From the NCBI GenBank assembly GCA_027943245.1, contig JANDJZ010000069.1, forward strand, positions 1 through 64,000: a stretch of 64,000 nt of DNA, given 5' to 3'. The position numbers were made by a program, and so were the translations under genes. This document shows, piece after piece, positions 45,843 to 58,091 of the stretch. The notes below the pieces were generated by a model. That model saw only the letters and a list, made by a program, of their open reading frames with translations, was not told the DNA's origin and ran no database searches. The stretch's first letter is position 1. Every line of letters starts with the position of its first letter. This DNA comes from Acanthamoeba sp. SK_2022b. Lineage: Eukaryota; Discosea; Longamoebia; Acanthamoebidae.

Positions 45843-48417
45843 CGCTTACGCATGTAAGCAAGGCTAACGTGGTGCTCTGTAGTCCAGCGGCGATTGCGGT
45901 GGCGGTGCTGCGTGACAACGTGCGGCCACCGCTGCCCGACGATTCGACGACGACGGTCCAGCCCGACTACCTGTCCCTCCTGCAGAGCTGTTGGCATCGC
46001 GATCCCACCATCCGGCCGACCTTCCTCGAGATTATGACCCGCTTGGCCGCGATGACCGGCGAGAGCGCGGCCTCGGGGGTCTCGTCCTCCTCCTCCGGCG
46101 AAGACGACGTCGGCGTGGCCGCGCGCGTGCAGGTCAACCGCTCGTGGACGCTACCGTCGGGCACCTACTCATCTCGCCGCACGTCGTCGTCGTCGTCGGC
46201 CGGCAGCCACTCGTCGCTTGGCTCGCTGAGAGGCGAGCTCGACTTGGGGGCTGCAATGGCCGTTCCGCCGCCCAGCGGCCGCATCGCCGTGGTCTTCACC
46301 GACGTCACCAGGGCCGCGTCCCTGTGGGAGTTCCAGCCCGAAGCCATGCGCGTGGCCACCATGCTGCACAACGACCTCCTGCGGGGCCTGCTGGCCAAGC
46401 ACGCCGGCTACGAGGTCACCTCGACGGGCCTCGACGCCGACGGCTACGGCAGCGTCGGCAGCGGCCGCGGTTGGGCCCAGCGGGCGTCGTCGACGGGCGA
46501 AGGCTCGTTCTGCATGGCCTTCCAGCACCCGCTCGATGCGCTGCGGTGGTGCGTCGAGGTGCAGCAGGAGCTGCTGCGCGTCGACTGGCCCGATGAGCTG
46601 CGCCAGCACCCCGGCGCGGCGGAGGAGTGGGGCGACACCGACGACCGGCTGATCTTCCGCGGGCTGCGCGTGCGGATGGGCGTCCACTTTGGGGAGCCGC
46701 GCAGGATGCGAGACCCCATGACCCGAAGGATCGAGTACTACGGACCGGTGGTCAACGCCGCCGCACGCATCACCGCGCTCACCCACGGAGGCCAGGTCAG
46801 CCTAGCAGCCCCCCCCCACTGGCTCTCTCCCTACACACGCGCGCGCATCAGTGGCTGACTCAACACTCCACCACCGTAGGTCGTGCTGTCGCAGGCGGTG
46901 CTGGACGAGATGGGTGACTCGGAGATGACCCAAGAGAAGAAGCGATTCATCCCTCTGGGCAAGTTCGCACTGCCCGACGCTCCTTCAGGTGCCCTCGGCC
47001 CGACGCGCGATGCCATCCTCGCTCCTGCGCGCTGACCTTGATCTCTCCCCCGCCCCGACTTGCTGTCTCCGACAGGAGCGGACGTGTACGAGCTCAAGGT
47101 GAAGACTCTCGAGGCGCGCTTCTTCGGTGGCATCACTCCGGGCAGCCATAAGCAGGCGCGGGAGTCGTCGACCAGCAGGGAGGCGGAGAGCGGCTGCACA
47201 GACGAGGCGCTGAACACGGTGGTGGGGGAGGGCCTGATGTTCGAGGAGGACAGCTTCCTCACGTCAGCCAACCTCTGCCGTTGGGTCATCGACTTCAACC
47301 AAATCGCCCTGGGCAAGCAGATCGGCATGGGATCGTACGGCGTCGTCCACAGGGGCAAGTGGAAGGGCGTAGAGGTGGCCGTGAAGCGTTTCATCAACCA
47401 AAAGATCGACGAACGATGCATGCTCGAGTTTCGAGCGGAGATGGCCTTCCTCTCGGAGCTACACCACCCCAACATTGTCCTCTTCATCGGTACACCTTTC
47501 ACTTGCTCTTTTAAAATTCTCTTCTTTATTATTCTTTATTATTTTTCCATTTTTATTTGGCAAAAATTGCCAAAATCTATTGTTGTTTTTTTTTTCTTTC
47601 TTTGTAACGCAATTATAACAAAAACAACAAAAAAATAATCAAAAGCTAACTGGAAAAAAAATTGAATGGTGGGCAGGAGCGTGCGTGAAACGGCCAAACA
47701 TGTGCATCGTGACCGAGTTCGTGTCCACAGGTAGTCTGACAGAGATTCTGCCAAACACCGCAACCAAGCTCGAGTGGAAGCGACGTCTCAAGATGATGCG
47801 CGGCGCTGCGGTGGGGCTCAACTACTTGCACTCACTCGAGCCGTGCATCGTGCATCGCGACGTGAAGCCCTCCAACCTGCTGGTGGACGAGAATTGGAAC
47901 GTGAAGGTGGCCGACTTTGGCTTCGCACGCATCAAGCAGGACAACGTCACCATGACCCGCTGCGGCACGCCTTGCTGGACCGCGCCTGAGATCATCCGCG
48001 GCGAACGCTACACCGAAAAGGTCGATGTCTACAGGTACATTCATAGACACAGCCTGATCTCCTCACCACTCTTTGCACACAACACAGCGGCAGCACACGC
48101 AGCTGAGCTGATAGATAGGTTCACCCTTTGGTTGCCTACTGTGCCTGTGGTCTCGTAGCTTTGGCGTGGTAATGTGGGAGGTGGTGACGAGGAAGCAGCC
48201 CTTTGCCGGGCGCAACTTCATGGGCGTGTCGCTCGACGTGCTCGAGGGCCGGCGGCCGGTGATCCCGAGCGACTGCCCGCGCGAGATCAGGAAGATGATC
48301 CGCAAGTGCTGGCACGCCGAAGCCGCCAAGCGACCCACCATGGACGCCATCGTAAACCTGCTCGACGACCTCATTGGCGAAGAGGCCCTCGAAATTGAGG
48401 CCGGTGTGGAGCAATAA
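41495..48417 (+). CDS. Receptor with two PstS-like ectodomains, TKL kinase, cyclase-like domain and second TKL kinase
   Basis: A signal peptide (MEHRPLLLLLAALLVLFLSL, ATG 41495) precedes two phosphate-binding-protein-like domains (ITIYGKGGTSANKFYETL ... DWIYW-type end; second: VVDFEMSTEEPTVSQLAL ... ADWVYWTQRS), an EGF-like module (CSNHGECSNGKCQCSEGW, about 44560-44640) and one membrane helix (VLGAVLGSVVPVVFLLLLLL). Kinase 1 (about 44810-46050) has GAGGYGIV, AVKTI, HRDLKSLNLL, DFGL and GSIHWSAPE, so it looks active. A class III cyclase-like domain follows (46270-46960): VVFTDVTRAASLWE and GPVVNAAARI are present, but the second metal site is altered. Kinase 2 (47290-48400) has GMGSYGVV, AVKRF, HRDVKPSNLL, ADFGFAR and CWTAPE. 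Stop at 48415-48417. There are more than 20 short introns; exon edges in 43.6-44.5 kb are uncertain. It probably senses an extracellular ligand and signals by Ser/Thr phosphorylation (inference). Confidence 0.85.
42676..42740. repeat. (ACA)n microsatellite in receptor intron
   Basis: About 21 ACA units lie directly before a 3' splice site within the first PstS-like domain. Confidence 0.9.
44877..44966. repeat. (GTGTT)n-type degenerate repeat in receptor intron
   Basis: Pentamers of TTGTG/GTGTT, partly degenerate, fill the intron that interrupts the glycine-rich loop of kinase 1 (GAGGY | GIV). Confidence 0.85.
45776..45841. repeat. (CA)n microsatellite in kinase-1 intron
   Basis: About 32 CA units begin 4 nt after a 5' splice site (GTAACACACA), near the end of kinase 1. 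Confidence 0.9.
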
Positions 48418-48631
48418 GCGTGAGAGCTGCCGTTCGCGTTTGACCTGCTACGTCGACGTTCGTGATGGCTGCAGTGAATTCGCTGCTGGTGGATCCTCCT
48501 CATGATTGGCTGGCGGGCAGGGTTTTAATTGTTTGCAATTTTAACTGCACACACACAAGACGACTAAGTGTGCGGGCAAGCCCGAGCCTTTCCTTCTTGT
48601 TGAACACAAGAAGAGGTCCAGATAAGCGAAC

Positions 48632-49353
48632 ATGGCCGAACCTACGCCCAACAAGTTTGCCCAGCTCCAACAGTTTTGGCAAAAGGGCAAGAAGGAGGAG
48701 GCCTCCTCCGCGAGTGCCACGGTCAAACTGAGCACTGCGCACCGCCAACCTGCACCCCCACCCACGGCGCAGCCACCGGCCACGGTCGCGGAGGCTTTCG
48801 ACCCCTACGCCGCCAACGACCTGTCGTTATTGCCCGAAAAGGAGGACGAATCGAAGACGCCTTCACATGCCTCTGATTCACTCTACACTTTGGATGAACA
48901 CTTCATAGAGGAGCATGAAGCGCCCGGAAAGGAGGAGGAATCAAAGACGCAATCGCGTGCCTCTGATTCACTCTACACCTTGGATGAACAATTCATTGAA
49001 GAGAATGAAGAGCCAGCGGCGGCGGCAGGAGAGAAGGAGGCTGAAGAAGAGGAGAAGAAGGAAGATGGGGACGCCACCACGCAGCTGCCACCAGAGGAGT
49101 CACTCTACGCCGCCACCGAGACTTTTGTGGACGAAGGCGAGGAAGCTGAAAAGGAAGCTGCCGCGGCACCAAGAGACGACGAGGCGGGCGGGAACCGCTA
49201 CGCTTACGCCCCAGCGACAAGCGACGTGAGCTACGCGATGGACGACGAGTTCAATCCTGAAGAGGCTGAAGAGGCCGCCAAGTCTGCTTCCCCGACGCCT
49301 GTGCCAGGCTACGGCGCCGACTCGTCTGACATGTACCCCACTCAGTTTTCTTA

Positions 49354-49405
<52 letters not shown>

Positions 49406-52400
49406 TATTACACTTAAATATTTGAGGAAAAATATATTACCAATTTACAATATTCAAATAATATTTAATGTACAGGGATATCTACGGCATGGCCGACCCG
49501 GGACTCAGCAACGAAGATGATGGCCGGTACGCGCGTAACGAGAGCGAGACGCCCTACGAGACCTTCCAACTGGACAGTCCCAGCACCGCCTACTATTCGG
49601 GTGCCATCGACGAAGTGCTCGCAGAGGACAAAGAGACCAATGGTGGGAGGCCTCACATGCTTCCGTGCATTCCTAGTTCACTCACTTTCCTCCTTGTTTC
49701 GCCCAGCATCGCTCTACGGCGAGGAAGACGAAGAGCCCAGGATCCCCTCCGCCTATGGAACGGAAGACGTCGAAGGCATCGTCGAAGGGTAAGCCGTTAA
49801 CTCCACAGCCTCCGAGCTGTGTCCTCTGATCTGTGCATGTTTATTTAGTAATTATGTTGAAAATACTAGGGGCGAGGAGAAGAAAGGAGAGGAGGTCTCG
49901 GACAGTGAGGACGACTTCACCGACTCGGAGGATGAGGACGATTCCACCAGCAAGTTCAAGCGATACCAGACCAAGAACTGGAATTCTGACTTTCAGGTGA
50001 GCTCCTCCCCATGATCGGAGAGCTCGCTCGCGGTTACGGGTAGCTGTCTTGCTTCGTGTCATGACCTCTGCGCTCTCGCCCATACCCGCACAGCGCCTGC
50101 TGGACATGGCGCCGTCGGCGGAGAAGTTCACCAAGCTGGCCCGACTCGCGCACGACTTTGTGTTTGCCGCCGAGACCTACGGAAAGATCATCATCTCGGA
50201 GCTGGGTCTCCCTGGTGCGTGCCGTCCCTGATGTGCTCTGCTAATGGTGGCCATACCGACAATGGGTGATCATGTGGCATCAGTGGACAAGAAGACCATC
50301 AAGCCGGTGGCTGCGGGCGGACAGGCCGGCGGCGAGAAGTACATCGTGCAGGGCATCTTCTTCAAATTTGCCCTTGACATCTTTGGCATCTATGGCGGCG
50401 ACGAGCAAGCGATGTATCTATTCCCTCCCCCCGGCCGTCGCCGGCCTCCCCAATCCTATTTCTGCATTTGCTGGGTGTGGCGACCAGCTCTGCGAGCGCC
50501 TGTGGTGATGTCCTGTCTCACCCCACATGCGATGCCAACTCAGGAAAGCGGCGTCTCACGATCTCAAGGGCCTTATCCATTACTACTCGTGTCAGATCCC
50601 TGGACTCCACGTGCCGCTCATGGCCCGTACGTTGAACCTCGTCGTGTGCCTACCCGCGCCCCCCCCCCAAAACCCCAGCTCCGTTTTGACGTGTTACGAT
50701 GGCTGACCTTCCGGGCGTGCGCAGTGATCGACTATTTGGGCTTCCGGCTGATCGCTATCACCATCCTGCCCATCAACGGCAGCACCATCAAATACGGCTC
50801 GTGCGAAACCGCCTGCTTCTCTCCATCTGGCGGCGCTGTGCGTTGTCTCCTCTGTATTCACGCGTGCGCTCTCCTTTTTTGTGCGGACAGATGCGACGCG
50901 GGTCAGACGGTTCACGCGGACGATGAGCGCCTCAACGAGATGATGGAACAGGCGGGCAGGAAGATGAGGCTGCAGGTAAACCGTCGCTCATTTCACTCCC
51001 ACAAACGCAAGCATTGTGTGCCTGCCAACATGCATGTCGTGGGTTATCGAAACAACTCTGTTAACCTGTTGCTACGCTCTTGCAGGGGCATTTTGTCGGC
51101 GTCCCCGGCGGTGTTGCGCGCAAGCTGTATGCCCCCGTGGACATCGAAGGCCACCGCGGCCTTGATGGACGCTACTACGTCGTGGTAGGGTCTACGCCGC
51201 CGCTTGCTCCTGCTCGGTTTTTCAACAACTAACAGTGTTCTTCAACAAGGACTTTGCCCGCACGTTCCCGCCCGAGCGACCCTCGCCCGCCAAGTGCGTC
51301 GCTCCTTCCACTTGCACACGCAAGCCCACTGCTAACGCTACGTTGTCTTTGTGCTGCTGTACGCGCGTGTAGCATGAAGAAGAAGGGCATCATCTTGTTC
51401 AACCTGCTTCGCCCTGAGCTAGTTAAGTCCAACGACGTTCCCCTAAGCCCCGGTACTGACAACCCCCCTTTGCGGCCTGCCCTCCGCGAGTCGGGGTCGA
51501 GCCTGCAGCCTGACACTCACTGCTCTGCTTGCTTCGTCGTGCAGATGCGTTCACCCTGTGGGCAAAGGCCGACGAGAACAAGGACCTCTACAACCGCCAC
51601 GTCACAGAGGCTACGCGCCGCCTTCTTCAGGTTTGGCACTTACCCTGACCCTGCCCTTGCTGTTGGTGTCCCCGCTGTAATGGCGATCTCACAACGCTGT
51701 GCGTGACTCTCTGTTGGGAACAGGAGCTGATACCCAAAGTGGCCGCGAAGCTGGATGCAATGCAGCTCGACTCGGAGCAGGGCAAGACCCACCTGGACCT
51801 CATCGAGGTCATTCACGCGGTAGGCCACTCTCGATCTCCTGTCACAAATCCCCATCTCGCACAGAGCGGAGATAAGGGTTGAACTCTGGCCGCGTGCGTC
51901 GTGCCTGATTCATCTCCCCATTGCGCAGGCGGGCGTGAATGTGCGGCATTTGGGCTACATCAGAAGGCTGGTCAACGAGAAGGTGCAGGATCTGATCATG
52001 ATCGAGATGATCGCCAGGATCGTGCGTAAGCAGCTCCAGGAGAAGTACAGAAAGAAGACCAGGTACAATAGCGTGCCAAGCAGCCCTGCGTTGTCGCCTT
52101 GCTACGGACGTGAAGAACTGATTCAAAATTTGACTCGCATGGTGGTCTCTGCAGGATCGCCGGTATTCCCACCGAGGAGCCCCAGAAGCTCTCGGCGGTC
52201 AAGTACCTCAACAAGATGCTCGGTCGACACCACACCTCTCCCCAGTTCTGGCACGCCCTCAAGCGCGCCCTGCTACAGAAGTTCGCCGTGCGTAGTCTCC
52301 ACAAGCGTGGCTTTTCAGTGTTTCCTCCGGCCTCACGCTGCGTGGGCTCGACGTGAAACCGTTTTCCCGTCAGAAATGCCTTCTGGACCACGAGCTGGAC

Positions 52401-52896
52401 AACAGCTACGACCTGCGCCAGAGGATCAGCGTCGCGGATCTGTTTGCTCGCCTTCAGGAACTCGCCCCCAACATCTTTGTGCTCACCGAAGAGGCGCGCA
52501 AGGTACTTTGCAGATGTTCAATTTTTTAGCCATTTATTTATTTATAATTAATTATTAATTTTATTGAGAACCGTAGGACTTTGGCACGGCTGTTGCGGCC
52601 CTGAGCCAGACATGGGACCAGACGCCGCCAGACTTCAAGTTCCTTCCGTCAGACTTGCGGCCGCTCGCCGCTGCGATCAAGCACATGAATCTCATCGGTT
52701 CTCTTCTTTGCCCATCCGCCCGCGTCAATGCACACGCGCCGTATATGCGTGGCCTTCGTTGGTCTATCTCACTCTTCTATGGTCGCAGATATCGCCGAAG
52801 CAAGCGCCATGTTCTACGGCAGCTTGGACGAGAAGGGCAACGACCAAGTGCGGCTTCTGATTCAGGGCCTTGGAAAATTCCAGGTCGGCACCGAGC

Positions 52897-52982
<86 letters not shown>

Positions 52983-53883
52983 AAACACGTTGTTGATTTC
53001 TTTGTTTCGGTGTCCATAGATCGCCGTGCGCAAGATGCCATTCATCGATGCCGACACTGTTGTGTCCTTGGGCGACATGCTCGTGCTGCGTGCCCAGGAA
53101 TGTGCGTTGGCCAACCATCGGTACCCTCTCTCTCTCTCTCTCTCTCCCGGCAGCCAACACGCAACGCCAGTTGAGTGTAGGTCACGTCGTGCGTGTGTTC
53201 ATGTCTGACCCGACCACCTTCCCACGCGTCCGTAGGCAGGCGGAATTCGAGTCCGCCCTGTCGGGAGCCCTGATCGCATTCCAGACCGCGCTCAACATCG
53301 ACTCGCAAAACTACAGGTGTTTGGCTGCCCTCCACTCCAGAGTGGCCCTACGCACTGAGATGTGCTGAGAGCTTACTCGCTCACGTCTGTTTCTTTGACC
53401 TATCCAGGTGCCTCCTGGGATTGGGCGACATCCACATGGCCAAGCAGGAATACGATGATGCTCTCAAGATGTACAAGCAGGCCACCGAGGCACAGGTACG
53501 CGTTCTTCCGAAGAAGCTGCCTCTCTGGGCGCTGTTCATCGGCTGGAGCCTCACGGCGCCCACTGTCTGTCCCGGTGCTGATCTTCGGGTTTTCCGTCAC
53601 GCAGCCGAATGACGCCGAAGCGTATGTCAAGCTCAGCTACCCCTACGCCGCGCTGAGGTACAACACGCCGTTCCCCTGCACGGTCTTGACTGCTGGCTCC
53701 AGTAGTTGATGTGTAGTCGCCGCATGCGCACGCCAGCGTGGACAACGAGATACGAGAGCAGACGCTTCGCAAGGCTTTGGAGTGCGATCCACAGCACTCC
53801 ACAGCGCTGGTTCGGCTTGGGGATCTGCTCCTTGGCTTCGCGATTAAGGCCATCAGTATGCTGCCGATGCCCCTCCCCATCAA

Positions 53884-53954
<71 letters not shown>

Positions 53955-56400
53955 CAGACGCCGGAGAGAAATACGAGGAGTTGGTCGAGGAGGCTGCGTC
54001 ACTCTATGGCAGGACTCTTGCGCTGAGGTACACTTTGAGCTTGTCGGCTGTCTCTCCCTCGGTGGGTGTGGCGCTCGGCTGACCTCGTCCCCGCACGCGG
54101 CTCAAGACCCGATCACTACGAGGCGTTCCAGGAGCTCAGACTGTTGATCAGCAGCATCGGTAGCAATCCGGGCTTCAGCGGACGGCGCGCCAAGTGTACG
54201 CACCGCTCGCAGAACATCGTATCGAATGTTTGGTCGCCAATCATACTCACCACTTGCATTGTGCCCCACCCCTGATCAGCTTGCTCGCTGCAGCTGCTCT
54301 GGTCCTTTACCAACGCCGGTGGTCCCTTGCAGAAGTTCTGCTTGCAAGAAATCGTGCGTATTTATTTATTTATTTATATTTAATAAATAAATAATCTATT
54401 TTTTGGTGTTTTGGCTCAATACGCGTTTCTATTGGCGGCTTTCTGGTGTGCAGGCCAAACTCCAGAAACTTTATATGGATTACCTCTACATTGCCGATCC
54501 CATCTTCACCGTCGTGGTCAGCAATGCTACGGCCGTAACCGTCGCCTACTTGACGTAAGTTGTCGTGTATGTCTCTGTGTCTATTGGCCTGCGGGCCACA
54601 CATGAAGGCGAGCGATGATCGTGCCTTAACCTGCGGTGGTGCGGCTGGCATGTGCGGAATGCGCTAGGTTCGATAAGGAGCTGCCGGAAGGCAAGACGCT
54701 CTCGCCTACGGAGCCCGTAGTTCGGGACTGGCTGCTCGCCCACCCCACTCCGCTGGAGGTGCTGAAGTTCGAGCAGTGCACTCACTTTGGCGACGAATTC
54801 CTGAAGGCTCTGGCCGGTTCAATTCACAGGTAAGGCCAGCCCCCCCTCTGTGTCATCCGCGTTTTCGCACTTGTATCGAATGGAGAACCTCTCTCTCAGC
54901 TCTGCTCATCGCCGGTGGCGTGGTCATCAGGCAATCGCTCAAATCGCTCGCTTTACCCGGTTTGACGCTAGTGACCCGCGAGGCGCTGCGGCAGCTCTTC
55001 CAGAAGGACAGTGAGAACCATGCCGACACCTGGCCCAGCCTCACCGAACTGGACCTGTCGGCGATCCCCGCATTCGACAAGGAGGTGCGGAAATGACCTC
55101 CTTGATGTATATTATTTATTTAATTTTACTTTTACTTTTAATTTAATTAATTCTGAATTTATGCAATTATAATTCATATGGGGCGTATGGGTGCAGGTTC
55201 TGGGGGCAGTGAAGGAAGCGTGTCCCGCGCTGGTGACGCTCACCATCACGGACCTGCAGCTCAACGACGACGTCATCGAGTTCCTCCCCGCGCAGCTCAC
55301 CAAGCTTTACCTGAGCGGTCAGCTGACCAAGGACCCTCTGTACGAGGCCTTCACCCAGCGCTGCACCGGGCTCAGTCATGTCTCGCTCCAGGTACGTGAA
55401 CATGTCGGGCGCGTCGATTTCACCAACGGACGGAGGCTCTCTCTCACACCCACCACACACCACACACCACACACCACACACCACACACCACACACCACAC
55501 ACCACACACCACACACCACACATGACGTGTTCATCTACGACCAGGGCGTCCACTCGCTTTCATTCACTGACGTTTACAGCCTCGCCGCAGCGCTGCCCAA
55601 CCTCAAATGGATTCAGTTTCCCGACGGTATAGCTTTCTCGCACACCCACATTCTATTTCTTTCTCTTTCTCTCCCCTCGTTCCTCGTCAACATCTCCCTG
55701 GACTTGAATTATTTTATTTATGTATTTTTCTTTTAAAAAAGGCGAGGAAAATCACTGGTCGGGCAGCGACACGGTGCGAGTGGAGTACGCCGATCGGGGA
55801 TGTACCACTATACGCTTTGGCGAGGTAACCGTTGCGTTCCGCGCGTGAGAGTGGGATCGACGCGACCTTGTATGCGACCAACACCTGCTTGTGCGTGAGT
55901 GCAGGTGACCTACCAAGTGTTCAACCACGGCAATACTGCCTATATCAAGAGCGGCCACCTTACCCTCAAAATCATGGGCAACCTTCCCTGCAAGTACGCG
56001 ATCCTTACTCCTCCCTCCTCCACCTTCCAGTGCCTCATCTCTTTCTTGGTTTCAGGATGGTGTACCAAGGCGCAGTCATGCTCTTCACTGCAAACTACTC
56101 CGGGCACAGCGGTTGGACCATTAGTACGTGGGAGGAGCTGTTGGGTGACCTGATGCCGTGAGTCGATGAGCTCACCGGCCCGGTGTCGTGTGTGGTGTGG
56201 AAACAGAATACGCACCCGGTCCGCAGGGCATCACCAACATCAAGTACAACCAGCATATGAAGTTGCTCCAGATAAGCCCGATCAGCGTCGCACAGGCGCA
56301 AGTGATGCCCTTTGCCAACTCTGCCTCCATGAATGTCCAACCCCGCCAGAACATCACCCTCGCCGTCGCTGCCCTCTACCTCGGCCTGGCCCACAAGTAG
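48632..56400 (+). CDS. CLU-like / TPR / LRR multidomain protein
   Basis: ATG 48632 (MAEPTPNKFAQLQQFW). Residues 1-250 or so are acidic with degenerate repeats of the type SLYTLDExFIEExE. A CLU (clustered-mitochondria/eIF3-p135-like) region follows: AAETYGKIIISELGLP, GGEKYIVQGIFFKFALDIFG, GLIHYYSCQIPGLHVPLMA, YAPVDIEGHRGLDGRYYVV, DFARTFPPERPSP. Helical exons and TPR-like units come next (DIAEASAMFYGSLDEKGN, CLLGLGDIHMAKQEYDDAL, EIREQTLRKALECDPQH). From about 54.7 kb there are leucine-rich units (SLTELDLSAIPAF, LTKLYLSGQL, LPNLKWIQFPD) and a final domain ending LAVAALYLGLAHK, stop 56398-56400. More than 25 exons. I could not phase the junction near 54200-54290, so the LRR part could be a separate gene. 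CLU-type proteins act in mitochondrial positioning and mRNA binding; the same role here is inference. Confidence 0.65.
49352..49405. repeat. (ATT)n microsatellite in CLU-like intron
   Basis: About 17 ATT units lie in the first intron of the CLU-like gene (between DMYPTQ and DIYGMADPGL). Confidence 0.9.
52896..52981. repeat. Compound (TC)n(AC)n microsatellite in CLU-like intron
   Basis: About 11 TC units followed by about 32 AC units fill the intron between QGLGKFQ and IAVRKMPFIDAD. Confidence 0.9.
53884..53953. repeat. Compound (TC)n(AC)n microsatellite in CLU-like intron
   Basis: Same composition as at 52.9 kb, in a separate intron of the same gene (before DAGEKYEELVEE). Confidence 0.9.
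55448..55522. repeat. Heptamer (CACACAC)-type minisatellite in CLU-like intron
   Basis: About ten 7-bp CCACACA units lie in the intron before GVHSLSFTDVYSLAAALP. Confidence 0.85.
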
Positions 56401-56469
56401 CGCGCGTGTGTCGACGTTAGGCTTAAAAAGGTTTTTGCGCCGAGCCTCACCTCTTCTGCTCTTGCCAAG

Positions 56470-57284
56470 ATGGAGGAGGGGGAGTTCGCGGGGATGGCGC
56501 GGAGCCTGCCCCACACATGCAATCTGTGCAAAACAGTTTCGTCTCCTAGTGAGGTGAGGGATCCTTTTTTCAAGCAAATCGCTCGCAATCATTAAAGGGT
56601 TGATTTGTTTGGATTTTGCACGCAATGGGGTGGGGCAGGTGAAACTGTCGGTGTGTGGGCGGTGCAGAGCAGCGTGGTACTGCGGAGCGGCTCATCAGAG
56701 GCTGGACTATCCGCTCCACCGCGACATCTGCCGCACCATCCACGCCCTCCGTCAGCGCCCCCTCGATGCTCCGGTAGGCAACCTCCCCCTCCCAATCCCC
56801 GGCCGCATAGCAAGCTTCGAGGAGCCCTCACCAACTTATCGGTGGCCAAGGCGAGTGTGGACGAGGTGCAGCGAGTGCTGGGCGAAGTGCCGCAGGGCAG
56901 CGAGGAGGCCCTCCGGTTCACGCTGCACAAGCGGATGGAGCTGTCGTTGGCGCAGCAAATGCTCGGCCGCGAGCTCGCACGGAACGAGTTCGAGCTTATC
57001 ACCTTCCAGGTCTGCCTGCCCTTGCTGGAGCCTTGTCACCTGTGCGTTGATGATGGCTCGCTCATTCAGTCTCCGTGCACATGTGCTATCAATCCACACC
57101 TACAGGACAAGTGCGTGGTGTGCTTCGAGGGCGGTATCCACCCTATCAAGCCACAGAGCGCGCCGGTGACGCTGTCCCCGTGCCCCGACTGCCACCTCGT
57201 CTCGTGGTGTCGGCAGCACAAAAGCCACGCCGAGTCCAGGCAGGAACACGCCAGCGTACTTGCTTGCTTCCTCCCACTCACTGG

Positions 57285-57345
<61 letters not shown>

Positions 57346-58036
57346 ACAGTGAGCACACACACACACGATGTGCGATTTCACGCCGTGCATGGTGTGGTGG
57401 CCACGTCTGGGGGCAGGCGTGCGCGGCATACCAAGTGCTGCGTGCGTGTGAGCGCCACACAGCGCTCTCGGGCGAGCCCTTCATGTGGCTCTATTTCCCA
57501 CCCGAGGCCGACTACCGGCCCCTCCCCGCCGACTGGGACAGCTATCTCGCGCGGCGGGGCGGACAGAAGGCCGCAGAAGCGACCGACGTCGGTAAGACCT
57601 GAACCCCTGACCTTTTAAATAGATTTTTGTTTTTTGTTTTTTTTTTCTTAGTTTTTTTAGTTTTATTTTTATCTACAGTTTTTCAAGTCAGATATGGCTC
57701 AGCGCTTGCGGCAAAACAGCACACAAGGCACTGGGGAGCACCTACCTGTCTTTCCCGCTCACGATCCTGTACGCCCTGGAGCAAACCCTCGGCGTCCCTA
57801 AGCTCAGGAAGGCACGCACGCTCTGCATTCATCTGCTGGGCACTACCATGGGCTCCGAATTCTTCGGTAGGGCGCCCCATCTCCGCCTGCACCGCACGCG
57901 TGGGAGTCAGCGAGGCTGACGAGACACCGCTGCCCCTCGCCCCGGTACAGGTTACGATAAATACCTGGAGGTCTTGCACTGCCTGCCTGCGCTCCGGCGG
58001 CTTGACATCTGCATGATCGGCCCCGAAAACGTACAC

Positions 58037-58091
<55 letters not shown>

